Assembly: GCF_012027635.1 (NCBI RefSeq)
Contig: NZ_SNUS01000001.1
Coordinates: 992,001 to 1,056,000, forward strand
Direction of reading: 5' to 3'
Source of the DNA: Thermococcus sp. 21S9
GTDB lineage: Archaea; Methanobacteriota_B; Thermococci; Thermococcales; Thermococcaceae
Length of the DNA: 64,000 nucleotides
The translations under genes and the position numbers were made by a program. The notes under the pieces are model-generated. The model was not told the DNA's origin. It did not search any database and worked only from the letters and a program-made list of their open reading frames with translations. Positions 1-7,495 of this stretch are shown here, in pieces; position 1 is the stretch's first letter, and every line of letters starts with the position of its first letter.

Positions 1-1063
1 CTAGCGTTCCTGGAAGCTCGTCCGGCGTTCTGCTGGCGAGTTTCTCGTCAACCTCAACCGCGAGAACCCTCACGCCGGGTATCGATGCCACGAGGCCGAG
101 CGCCTTTTCGCCCCTCGTCGCGAAGACTATCCTGTCGGCCGTAGCGACCTCCGGGCTGACCGCCACTATCCCTGCCCTCTCGAACATCGCTATCAAATCG
201 CCGTCGTGAACCACCGCGAAGGTCCTCTCTATTCCCCACTCCCTCGACACCATAGCTCCCATCAGCGTCCTCTCGTCCTCGTCGAAGGCCGAAACCGAAA
301 CCTCGGCTTCGTCAAGCTCTTCATCGCGCCAGAGCGACCTGCTGAAGGGGTTTCCGACGATTACCGTCGCGTCCTCCAGAAGGGAGGAAACCTCCTCGGC
401 CCTCTCCCTGTTCCTCTCAACTATCTTGACGTCACAGCCCTTCCGGATTAGCATCTCTGCGAGCATAACGGCGACCTCGCTTCCGCCAAGGATTAGGACG
501 TTCCTCGGCTTCCTCGGCCTGTAAGCCCGCTTCAGCTCCTCCATGGTGGCAACGATGATTTTCCTGCCCCCGACTTCGGTGTGCCAGAGCCCCTCGGGAA
601 CCTCGATGGCGTCGCCGACGTAAATTCCATCGTAGAGGTTTCTCAGCTGTCTCAGCTGGGGAAACTCGATGACGTTCGCGATGCTCTTGGCAACCAGCGG
701 AACCGCGCTCACCATCAGGTTGACTCCGAGCGCTTCCCTTCCGCGCCCCCAGAGCCTTATGTAATCGAGCCTTCTCACCCTCGCGACCGTGAAAGGACTT
801 CCGAGCGTCTTTCCAAGGGCGCAGACGACTATGTTGGTCGTGTCGTCCTCGGTCGTGGCAATCAGGTAGTCTGCCTTCCCGACATCTGCCTCCTCGAGCG
901 TCTCGGGAAGCGTCGCGTCGCCAACAACCGTTAGAACGTCCAGATGAGAAACCTCGGCTATCGCTTCTTCGTCCTGGTCAACGACAACAACGTCGTGGTT
1001 CTTCGACAGGTGCTCCGCGACCCTTTTGCCGGTTCTCCCGGCTCCGACAACAATCACTCTCAT
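1..1063 (-). CDS. trkA: TrkA-type potassium channel regulator, C-terminus cut by window edge
   Basis: NAD-binding regulatory subunit of a Trk/Ktr potassium uptake system, cytoplasmic face of the membrane. The frame starts at an ATG read from 1063 and stays open to the window edge, giving 354 residues. The start VIVVGAGRTGKRVAEHL is a Rossmann nucleotide-binding motif, followed by DATLPETLEEADV and IATTEDDTTNIVV, typical of the first TrkA-N domain. A second Rossmann motif (VLILGGSEVAVMLAEML, about residue 205) begins the second TrkA-N repeat. TrkA-C domains lie between and after them; the last part is missing. It follows the metallophosphoesterase gene by 32 bases on the same strand, so it is probably co-transcribed. 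Confidence 0.9.
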   Translation of the reverse strand, partial: MRVIVVGAGRTGKRVAEHLSKNHDVVVVDQDEEAIAEVSHLDVLTVVGDATLPETLEEADVGKADYLIATTEDDTTNIVVCALGKTLGSPFTVARVRRLDYIRLWGRGREALGVNLMVSAVPLVAKSIANVIEFPQLRQLRNLYDGIYVGDAIEVPEGLWHTEVGGRKIIVATMEELKRAYRPRKPRNVLILGGSEVAVMLAEMLIRKGCDVKIVERNRERAEEVSSLLEDATVIVGNPFSRSLWRDEELDEAEVSVSAFDEDERTLMGAMVSREWGIERTFAVVHDGDLIAMFERAGIVAVSPEVATADRIVFATRGEKALGLVASIPGVRVLAVEVDEKLASRTPDELPGTL

Positions 1064-1095
1064 GAAAACCGCCGTAGATATTAGGGTGTTCTCCT

Positions 1096-1743
1096 TTAAA
1101 GCCTCACCCTCCCGAGGTAGAGGCCCTCGGGAAGGAAAAGCTCGACCTCCTCCGCTTTCCTGAGAAACGGGACGAGCTTAAGCCCCTCCCTCACGTCGAA
1201 GCCCTCGATGTAAGGGTTGACCGTCGGGAGGACGAGGAATTCATTAACCCTCGCGAAGACCTTCACCTTCCTCGCGACACCGCCGGATTTCAGGGTGTAG
1301 GCCGGGTGCGCGTGGCCGAGGAAGGCCTCCTCAAACTCCACCTCCGGCAGTCTCGTGTGGCCGTGGAGGAAGAGCTTTCCGTCGAGCAGGAAGTGCTCCC
1401 GAACCTCGACGTTGGTGAACTTCCCGGCTACCTCCTCGATTCTTCCGTCGTGGTTGCCCTTGGCAATGAGAACACTCACATCTTTCAGCGAGGAGAAGAA
1501 GCGCAGGAGCATTTCCTTCAGGCGGAAGCTCAGGCCGAGCGGTTCCTTCACGTCGCCGAGGATTATCAAGGCGTCGGCACCGCTCTCAAGGACGAACTCC
1601 GCTAAACTATCCTCGAAGCCCGTTTTAATCCTCAGGCCCCGGGAAAGCTCGAAGCCGATGTGTGGGTCGGCAATGAGAAGGGTCCTTCCAAGGGAGGTGT
1701 CAAGCAAAAGGGATAAACTCTCAAAGTCGGAAAAAGGAGACAT
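1096..1743 (-). CDS. ICC-like metallophosphoesterase (COG1407 type)
   Basis: Calcineurin-like metal-dependent phosphoesterase, 215 aa. Visible metal-ligand motifs in order are ADPHIG (D-x-H, about residue 26), ILGDVKEP (GD), AKGNHDG (GNHD, about 95) and the late FLHGHTR and LGHAHP (GH). This motif set and length fit the COG1407 group of predicted phosphoesterases; the true substrate is unknown. The start is supported by GGTGGT just upstream of the ATG. It lies between the L41e gene (14 bases upstream) and trkA, in one probable minus-strand transcript. Confidence 0.85.
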   Translation of the reverse strand: MSPFSDFESLSLLLDTSLGRTLLIADPHIGFELSRGLRIKTGFEDSLAEFVLESGADALIILGDVKEPLGLSFRLKEMLLRFFSSLKDVSVLIAKGNHDGRIEEVAGKFTNVEVREHFLLDGKLFLHGHTRLPEVEFEEAFLGHAHPAYTLKSGGVARKVKVFARVNEFLVLPTVNPYIEGFDVREGLKLVPFLRKAEEVELFLPEGLYLGRVRL

Positions 1744-1757
1744 AGAACCACCGGGCT

Positions 1758-1871
1758 TCAGATGAGCCCGCGCTCCTTCCTGCGCTGTTTCTTGAGGCGC
1801 CTAATCCTCTTCTTAATCCACTTCCACCTCATCCTTCCCTTCTTCTTCCACTTCCTTGGGCGTCTCTTCAT
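1758..1871 (-). CDS. rpl41e: 50S ribosomal protein L41e (37 aa)
   Basis: A 37-codon reading frame on the minus strand begins [18 protein letters not shown], ends RKERGLI, and is about half Arg/Lys plus several Trp. This composition and size match the tiny L41e protein of the large ribosomal subunit known in eukaryotes and annotated in Thermococcales. It starts at the ATG read from 1871 and stops with TGA at 1760-1758. It is first in a likely operon with the phosphoesterase and trkA. It is too short for standard ORF cut-offs and easily missed. The alternative is a chance basic ORF, unlikely given the composition and placement. Confidence 0.75.
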   Translation of the reverse strand: MKRRPRKWKKKGRMRWKWIKKRIRRLKKQRRKERGLI

Positions 1872-1915
1872 GAGCATCACCCCTGAGTTTCTCTCCGGGG
1901 TTAGCTCCGGGAGTC

Positions 1916-1934
1916 CCTTTTTAAGCTTTTCCCA
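1916..1934 (-). promoter_or_regulatory. Probable promoter of the L41e operon
   Basis: Read on the minus strand, an AT-rich box (AAAAGCTTAAAAAGG) lies about 50-60 bases before the L41e start codon. This is the expected distance for a TATA box plus a short leader. Position inferred from sequence only. Confidence 0.45.
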
Positions 1935-2213
1935 TCGGGTCGAGAAGCCCTCTCAGCCCTCCAATTGAGGCGTGAGCGGTTCAGAAACTCCTTTCGGTCC
2001 GCGGTATTTTTCTCGGTTTTGTCCAATCCGTTCAGATTTTTAACTATGCTTCGCCCTTTGTTCTGGCTTTGCGTTGTTGGGGCTATAGCATTCAGTGAAC
2101 GAGTGGTTTTTACTGAATTTATGCTGAGTTCGGCCCATTAACGTCGCGGATACGTTTCGTTTCCGCCTCCGCTAAGCTTATCTATTCCGGGGCGAACCCT
2201 ATGCGGTGGTATC
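1935..2213. other. Intergenic region between L41e operon and nitrilase
   Basis: No convincing gene on either strand. It holds a short imperfect hairpin candidate (ATTCAGT at 2091-2097 pairing with ACTGAAT at 2114-2120) and, nearer the nitrilase, an AT-rich box around 2175-2183 that may be its promoter. Nothing else is recognised. Confidence 0.4.
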
Positions 2214-3008
2214 ATGAAGGTCGCCTATGTTCAGATGGAGCCCGCCTTCCTCGACCCCGAAAAGAACTACTCGAAGGCTGAGAGGCTCATCGGTGAGGCG
2301 GTTAATGAGGGGGCAAAGCTTGTAGTTCTGCCGGAGCTCTTCGACACCGGCTACAACTTCGAGAGCAAAAGCGAAATAACGGAAGTCGCCGGTGAGATTC
2401 CCGACGGCCCAACCACGGAGTTCCTTGTCGAGCTCGCAAGGGAGAAGGAAGTCTTCATAGTCGCGGGAACGGCCGAAAAGGACGAGCGCGGAAACCTCTA
2501 TAACTCCGCTGTAATAGTTGGCCCGATAGGCTGGGGCTACATCGGGAAGTACAGGAAAATACACCTCTTCAACCGCGAGAAGCTCTTCTTCAAACCCGGG
2601 AACCTCGGCTTCCACGTCTTCAACATCGGGGTCGCTAAGGTTGGGATAATGATATGCTTTGACTGGTTCTTCCCTGAGAGCGCGAGGACTCTGGCTTTGA
2701 AAGGAGCCGAGATAATAGCGCACCCGAGCAACCTCGTCATGCCCTACGCTCCAAGGGCAATGCCGATTCGAGCTTTGGAGAACCGCGTTTACACTATAAC
2801 GGCCAACAGAATCGGCGAGGAGCGGGGCTTGAAGTTCATAGGCAAGAGCACGATAGCATCTCCCAAAGCCGAGGTCTTGGCGATGGGAAGCGAGGATAGT
2901 GAGGAGGTTGCCGTCGTTGAGATAGACCTTGAGCTGGCGAGGGACAAGAGACTCAACGAGCTCAACGATATCTTCAAGGACAGACGGCCACAGTACTACG
3001 TCCTGTAG
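2214..3008 (+). CDS. Nitrilase / carbon-nitrogen hydrolase
   Basis: Cytoplasmic hydrolase of the nitrilase superfamily, 264 aa, closely resembling the well-studied Pyrococcus abyssi nitrilase, which prefers small aliphatic nitriles. The catalytic Glu-Lys-Cys triad is visible: E41 in VVLPELFDTG, K115 in KYRKIHLF and C148 in IMICFDWFFPE. The start is the ATG at 2214 with GGTGG immediately upstream. The 3' end overlaps the end of the convergent methyltransferase gene by 13 bases. The substrate cannot be assigned from sequence alone; amidase activity is the main alternative. Confidence 0.92.
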   Translation: MKVAYVQMEPAFLDPEKNYSKAERLIGEAVNEGAKLVVLPELFDTGYNFESKSEITEVAGEIPDGPTTEFLVELAREKEVFIVAGTAEKDERGNLYNSAVIVGPIGWGYIGKYRKIHLFNREKLFFKPGNLGFHVFNIGVAKVGIMICFDWFFPESARTLALKGAEIIAHPSNLVMPYAPRAMPIRALENRVYTITANRIGEERGLKFIGKSTIASPKAEVLAMGSEDSEEVAVVEIDLELARDKRLNELNDIFKDRRPQYYVL

Positions 3009-3760
3009 GGCTTCCCGAGGTAGATTATATCGCCGACGTTCACAACGCCGTGCTCGCCTTTCCTTATTATCCTCGCCTCCTCGAAGAGAGCCTTGCCGAT
3101 GCCTGCCAGGCCAGCCAGGTCCCAGTAGCGCGTCTCGATTTCTCCAATCCTCTCCCAGCCCGGCAACTTGTAGTAGCCCCTCCTGATAACGCCCCTCATC
3201 GGGTTGTAGCCTTCATCAAGCGAGATTACCGTGTAGTCCTCGCCCCGAACTTCCGGCACAATCTCGCGGTAGGCCCTCCTGTAGAAGAACGCCCCGAAGC
3301 GGTCCATCTCTTCAAGCATGAAAACACCATCGCTCTCGAGAACCCTTGCGACGTTCCTGAAGAGTTCGGCCGTTTGGAAAGGGTCAAAGTGGGGCATCGT
3401 GTAGCCGAAGATTAAAGCTATATCGAACCTCCCGAGCCTTCTCAAATCGTCGAGGCAGTCCATAACGGCCCCGTAAACCTCCCCGCTCACCCACTCCTCG
3501 ACGAGGAGCAAATCCTCTTTCCTCTTGTCAACGACCGTCAGGGAAGCCTCGTAGCCCCACTCGCGGAGCGTCTCGTAGAGTGCTCCACCGGCTATGCCCG
3601 TTCCGGCGCAGAGGTCGAGGATTCTGAGCTTTCTCCTCTCTGGGAACAGGCCCTCCTTGACAGCCCAGTTGAAGAAGGAGCGCAGTCCGATGAAGCGGTT
3701 TTGAGCCACCTCGCTCTTGGGGTCCATGAAGGTTCTCAAATAGCGGTAGAGCTCCTCCAT
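2996..3760 (-). CDS. Class I SAM-dependent methyltransferase
   Basis: 254-aa cytoplasmic protein with a clear SAM-binding motif I (RILDLCAGTGIAGGAL, about residue 50) followed by an acidic strand end (LTVVDKR) and a motif IV-like segment (DIALIFGYTMPHFDP). An ATG at 3760 preceded by GGTGGGACG is taken as the start; the frame is open for 96 codons further upstream, but that extension is compositionally odd and runs over the neighbouring promoter. The substrate is unknown. It is transcribed towards the nitrilase and shares 13 bases with its end. Confidence 0.8.
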   Translation of the reverse strand: MEELYRYLRTFMDPKSEVAQNRFIGLRSFFNWAVKEGLFPERRKLRILDLCAGTGIAGGALYETLREWGYEASLTVVDKRKEDLLLVEEWVSGEVYGAVMDCLDDLRRLGRFDIALIFGYTMPHFDPFQTAELFRNVARVLESDGVFMLEEMDRFGAFFYRRAYREIVPEVRGEDYTVISLDEGYNPMRGVIRRGYYKLPGWERIGEIETRYWDLAGLAGIGKALFEEARIIRKGEHGVVNVGDIIYLGKPYRT

Positions 3761-3851
3761 CGTCCCACCGTTGAACGTTCTCACGGATGGTTTTAAACCC
3801 ATCGAAAGGCTTAAGAGCTTTGTCAACTTACATAGGTTGACAGGTGATGGT

Positions 3852-4508
3852 ATGAAGCTCGACTGCTTTCCCTTCCCATCGGCCGGAAAACCGCTGGTCC
3901 TGAGGGTGGTCGGGTGGCTCCTGATAGCTGTCTCCCTCCTGACAGAATCTGGAAGTGCGTTCCTCGCAGGGGTTGTCCTCGTAATCGCCTCCACGGGGAG
4001 GGACGTCGTAATCGACGGGGGTCTGGTTCTAAGGTACGCCCTCTTCAAAATCCGGGTCTCTGACGTTGACGAAATCCTTTGCCTGAGCGAGCTTGAGCGG
4101 GGGAGGCTGGTTAAGTGGGTGACTCCCCTGGTTCTGGAGCCTTTCTTCCTCGTCCTGAGTCTGCTGATTCTTTTGAAGAGGGGGACTGAAGTTTCCGTTC
4201 TTCTTCCCGCTCTCCTCTACTGGATAGCCCTGTACTCCGAGATGTTAATCTTCCCGCTGAAGGTGCTGAAGGAAAGGCTTGGTCTCTCGGTTCTCGTTCC
4301 TCTCCTGGTGTCGCTTCCACTTGCTCTCCTTCACAGAGAAGCCCTGCCCGCGATGCTCTTCGTCTGGGGTACTGGAACACTTTCGCTCATGAACCTGCTT
4401 CTGAGGGACGGTGTTGTAATACGGACGAAAGGGAGGAGCTATTTGCTCCTCTGCGGTGACTCCAGAAGGTTGATGGGGGTGCTGGCCAATGTCCCTAAAG
4501 ATGATTGA
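3852..4508 (+). CDS. Thermococcales membrane protein, paralogue of the next gene
   Basis: 218-aa integral membrane protein of unrecognised family. Hydrophobic segments occur near residues 15-50, 90-130 and 150-185. Between them is a polar strand-rich stretch (DVVIDGGLVLRYALFKIRVSDVDEIL) resembling a PH-like bPH domain. It ends with VVIRTKGRSYLLLCGD, mirrored in the downstream protein by VIIRTERERIVFLGDS. The ATG at 3852 has GGTGATGG upstream and is preferred over a start 81 bases earlier. It overlaps the next gene by 20 bases, implying translational coupling. Function unknown. Confidence 0.65.
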   Translation: MKLDCFPFPSAGKPLVLRVVGWLLIAVSLLTESGSAFLAGVVLVIASTGRDVVIDGGLVLRYALFKIRVSDVDEILCLSELERGRLVKWVTPLVLEPFFLVLSLLILLKRGTEVSVLLPALLYWIALYSEMLIFPLKVLKERLGLSVLVPLLVSLPLALLHREALPAMLFVWGTGTLSLMNLLLRDGVVIRTKGRSYLLLCGDSRRLMGVLANVPKDD

Positions 4509-5187
4509 CCACCCCCTTCTGCTCCTTCCCTTCCTCCTGCTCGCGGTCTCCTTCCTCCAGGGTGGTAACGTCGGCTGGGCGCTCATGGCACTCGCCTTCT
4601 GGCTCGTGGTTTACATATCTCTGACCGGCGATGCCAGAATCGAGCGTGGCCGGATAGTTGTGAGGATTGGCCGGCCCGTTCCGCTTGCGATAAAGGAAAT
4701 CCCGCTTGACGAAGTGGTGGAGGTTATTAAACTCCCCTCCGCTTCGGGAGTCCGGCTTATCGAGCAGTTCCAGAGGCCGTGGGTTCCGCTGGGCAATCTT
4801 GTGATTGGAGTTTCAATAGGGGCTCTCTTCCTTCACAGGGGCGAGTTTTACGGCCTCCTCTGGATTTACGTCTCCATACTCTCGGCTCTCAACTTCCTCT
4901 TCCGGCCCTCTGAGAAAAGAAACCGTGTTTTAGCTTCGGTGGTTGTGTCCCTCCTAACGGTCCTGGCACTCCTGTACATGGGGCGTCCGGAGTTCGTTCT
5001 GGTGGTTGCCCTCTATGGTCTCTTTGATGCAACGTTTGCCAACGAAAACTACGGCCAGGATGCGGTCATAATCAGGACCGAGCGGGAGAGGATAGTCTTC
5101 CTCGGGGATTCAACAGCTACCGAGGGTTTTATGGAGAACATTAAATCCCTCCTGAGTGCGGGTGGTTCAAATGTTCCGGCTCCCTGA
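4489..5187 (+). CDS. Thermococcales membrane protein, paralogue of the previous gene
   Basis: 232-aa membrane protein with the same plan as its upstream neighbour: two N-terminal helices, a strand-rich middle (DARIERGRIVVRIGRPVP, then EIPLDEVVEVIKL), four further hydrophobic segments and a closing IIRTERERIVFLGDST motif. The middle resembles bacterial PH-like membrane domains, which is inference. The start codon overlaps the previous gene, and its own end overlaps the HTH gene by 17 bases. A second ATG four codons in (4501) is possible but has a weaker ribosome binding site. Function unknown. Confidence 0.65.
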   Translation: MSLKMIDHPLLLLPFLLLAVSFLQGGNVGWALMALAFWLVVYISLTGDARIERGRIVVRIGRPVPLAIKEIPLDEVVEVIKLPSASGVRLIEQFQRPWVPLGNLVIGVSIGALFLHRGEFYGLLWIYVSILSALNFLFRPSEKRNRVLASVVVSLLTVLALLYMGRPEFVLVVALYGLFDATFANENYGQDAVIIRTERERIVFLGDSTATEGFMENIKSLLSAGGSNVPAP

Positions 5188-5563
5188 GGCGATGGAGCGA
5201 GTCTGGCTCATGAAGGCCAAGGGAATGCGCGAGGTGGATATAGCGAGGGAACTCGGGGTTTCAAGGCAGGCCGTCAACAAGGCCCTGAAGGACGCCCGGG
5301 TGAAGCTCTTCGAGGCGTTCTTTGGCCTGGCCGAGGTCTTCTCGTGGGAGATAGCTAGAGTCAACGCGGAGAAGGGCTTCATGGTCGCGAGGGGGAGGTG
5401 TCTCGATAAGAACGTCCGGGTTTACGCATTCTACATTCCCGGAAAGGGAATCAGGGCGTTTTTTGATGCGGAGTTTCCGGACTACGTTCTAATGCACGCT
5501 CTCGAGCTGGGAATCGTTGACGAGCCCGAGCCGAAGAAGCTAATCAGAGCCCTTGAGGGCTAA
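5171..5563 (+). CDS. Helix-turn-helix DNA-binding protein
   Basis: 130-aa protein. The N-terminal 60 residues carry a sigma-70 region 4-like HTH (MREVDIARELGVSRQAVNKA, about residues 19-38), similar to archaeal Tfx-type regulators. The remainder is a mixed domain with one notable cysteine (GRCLDKN). The ATG at 5171 is chosen because GGGTGGT lies five bases before it; a GTG at 5156 is the alternative. The gene overlaps the end of the membrane-protein gene, so it probably regulates or responds to that pair. Its end meets the end of the opposing SdpI-like gene. Confidence 0.7.
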   Translation: MFRLPEAMERVWLMKAKGMREVDIARELGVSRQAVNKALKDARVKLFEAFFGLAEVFSWEIARVNAEKGFMVARGRCLDKNVRVYAFYIPGKGIRAFFDAEFPDYVLMHALELGIVDEPEPKKLIRALEG

Positions 5564-6303
5564 TAATAACCCTCCTCGTAGGCGCTCGTCAAAGCTATGA
5601 AGACCGCGTAGAAGATTGCACCGAGCGAGACGAGGGGCAGGAGAACCACAAGGAGCGGGCTTGCCCTGGGTTTTAATGCAACAACTACCAGCTGAAGCGC
5701 TACCATCGCCGAGACAATAGTCATCGCCCTCGCGAAGCCGAGCGCCATCTTTCCCTTAAACTTCGGCGCCAGCTGGAAGACGAGGGGTCGGGAAACGAGA
5801 ACAGTGAGCGCAAGGAGGAAGAGCTGGAGGCTGGCGACCAGGAGAATCCCCAGGTCCCTTGGGACTTCTCCGGTGAGGATGAGCGTGAAGGAAACCCCGG
5901 TGAATATGAGCTGAAGGGTGATGTGCTTTCCAACCTTCGGTGGCTCTATCCCACTCCCCGGTTTCTCCGGCGCTTCCGTTGAGAGTTCCTCAAGCTCGTA
6001 CTCGCGCTTTGCCGTTAGGTAAGCAAGGGCAAGGGTTCCACCGAGGCCGAGGAGCAGAACGACGAAAAGGCCAGCCATTGGGATGAAAGGCGAGAGAATA
6101 ATGAGCGCTACTCCCGTCAGAACCGTTCCAATCCCTGAAACGCGGTTGGCTTTTCTCCGCGCCCGCTCCGAGAGGTAGGTGTAGCCTATCCTGAAGCCTA
6201 TTCCCGGCTCGCCCTTTGATGTTAGCGTTAGGGCTCCCGCGATTATGATGAAGGTGCCGAGGAACAGCCCGTAGAGGATTCTCAGGAGCTCATAACCGTT
6301 CAT
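5560..6303 (-). CDS. SdpI-like membrane protein (shorter paralogue)
   Basis: 247-aa integral membrane protein with about seven hydrophobic segments. The segment IGFRIGYTYLSERARRKANR is the conserved SdpI-type loop seen also in the next gene (IGFRVGYTWHSERVWRKVN). Both proteins share REYELEELS after the second helix pair. The start ATG follows GGTGAGACCAG and overlaps the upstream SdpI-like gene by 14 bases. In Bacillus subtilis SdpI gives immunity to a secreted killing factor; no such toxin is visible here, so the role is open. Confidence 0.7.
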   Translation of the reverse strand: MNGYELLRILYGLFLGTFIIIAGALTLTSKGEPGIGFRIGYTYLSERARRKANRVSGIGTVLTGVALIILSPFIPMAGLFVVLLLGLGGTLALAYLTAKREYELEELSTEAPEKPGSGIEPPKVGKHITLQLIFTGVSFTLILTGEVPRDLGILLVASLQLFLLALTVLVSRPLVFQLAPKFKGKMALGFARAMTIVSAMVALQLVVVALKPRASPLLVVLLPLVSLGAIFYAVFIALTSAYEEGYY

Positions 6304-7096
6304 CTGGTCTCACCGTGAGGAGTCTGTATGTGCCGAGCCCGATGAGGACAAACAGCCCTATAACTGCGTAGTTTATGGCGTTCGCCGAAATGACACCTAC
6401 GTTGTAGATGAGCACCGAGATGAACACCATCACCAGGCCAGCGCTCATGATTGTGTTGAACTCGAACCAGCCCCTCCGGGTTACGCCCGCGCTCAGCCTC
6501 GCGAAGAAGCCCGGGTCTTTGGCGAGGAACGTCAGGGAGAAGGGAATGAGCCAGCCGAGGACCGGGAACACAACCAGTCCAGAGAGCCTGTCCATGTAGC
6601 CGTTTGGTTGCCCGCTCGCGCTGAAGTGAACCGCCACCCGCTCCGGGAGCTTATCCCAGAAGAGGGCAACTAAAATGAGGTAGAACCCCAGAAGGCCAAG
6701 CTGGACGAGGAGATAGGGCTTTATACTGGTCATCGGTATTCCCACTTCGGTTGCCGGCGGTTTATCGGGGGCCTCCTTCGAGAGTTCCTCAAGCTCGTAT
6801 TCCCTCTCTGCCATCCACGTTCCTATGAGTGATTCTGCCACAACGAAAACAACAACTGCAATTGTGAAAGCGTTCATTGAAACGCCGTAAATGGCCAAAC
6901 AGAGGAGTATAATGGAATAAACAATCAGGGACAGTCCCCCGAAGGTGTTCACCTTCCGCCAGACCCTCTCTGAGTGCCACGTGTATCCGACGCGGAAGCC
7001 TATCAACCGGTTCCTCCTGTTCCGGAAGGCGAGGGTTACCAGCCCCGCCCAGAGCAGGAGGAGCGACACGAATACCTCAAAGGTCTTTTCGTTCAT
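6290..7096 (-). CDS. SdpI/DUF1648 family membrane protein
   Basis: 268-aa membrane protein. It combines the SdpI loop (RLIGFRVGYTWHSERVWRKV, about residues 31-50) with a DUF1648 motif (LPERVAVHFSASGQPNGYMD, about 150-169) typical of SdpI-family proteins. About seven hydrophobic segments are visible. The ATG overlaps the stop of the PadR gene by four bases (ATGA), so the two are translationally coupled. The family is linked to immunity and cell-envelope stress in bacteria; in archaea its role is not established. Confidence 0.75.
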   Translation of the reverse strand: MNEKTFEVFVSLLLLWAGLVTLAFRNRRNRLIGFRVGYTWHSERVWRKVNTFGGLSLIVYSIILLCLAIYGVSMNAFTIAVVVFVVAESLIGTWMAEREYELEELSKEAPDKPPATEVGIPMTSIKPYLLVQLGLLGFYLILVALFWDKLPERVAVHFSASGQPNGYMDRLSGLVVFPVLGWLIPFSLTFLAKDPGFFARLSAGVTRRGWFEFNTIMSAGLVMVFISVLIYNVGVISANAINYAVIGLFVLIGLGTYRLLTVRPDERL

Positions 7097-7470
7097 TCCA
7101 ACCCCTCCAGCCTCTCAAGGGTAACCTCAATAGTTCTGATTTCATCTTTCAGTTCCAGCAGAACCTCCCTTCCGAGGTCCGTAAGGCGGTAGTACTTCCT
7201 CGGCCTTCCGCTCACCTCGACCCAGAAGTCCTCGACGAGCTTGTACTTCTTCAGGCTCTTCAAAATGTCGTAGAGGGCCCCTTCACTCGGGACGAGTTTG
7301 CCGTCGCTCAGTTCGCCGAGCTTTTTCCTTATCGCGTAGCCGTGAAGCTCGCCCTCCCTCTCGAGGAGCGATAGGACTAAGTAGGAGTAGAGTCCGGAGC
7401 GCAGGTCCTTTCTCAGCTTCTTCAGTGCTTTCTCACGGCTTCCACCGAGCACTTCGTAACCTCCGTCCAT
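7093..7470 (-). CDS. PadR family transcriptional regulator
   Basis: 125-aa winged-helix regulator. The PadR signature is clear: SYLVLSLLEREGELHGYAIR, then PSEGALYDILKSLKKYKLVE and RPRKYYRLTDLGREVL in the wing, ending with a short helix for dimerisation. It is the first gene of a probable operon with two SdpI-like membrane proteins, overlapping the next gene by four bases, and is likely an autorepressor of that operon. The start at 7470 has GGTGGAG about ten bases upstream. Confidence 0.88.
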   Translation of the reverse strand: MDGGYEVLGGSREKALKKLRKDLRSGLYSYLVLSLLEREGELHGYAIRKKLGELSDGKLVPSEGALYDILKSLKKYKLVEDFWVEVSGRPRKYYRLTDLGREVLLELKDEIRTIEVTLERLEGLE

Positions 7471-7495
7471 TGGATTTTCTCCACCCTAAAAAGCT

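Noticed and set aside
2085-2130. Hairpin as a small RNA gene
   Set aside because: The 7-bp stem with a 16-base loop is weak and no promoter or terminator brackets it clearly.
2199-2723. 174-codon minus-strand frame over the nitrilase gene
   Set aside because: Antisense to a complete nitrilase with an intact catalytic triad.
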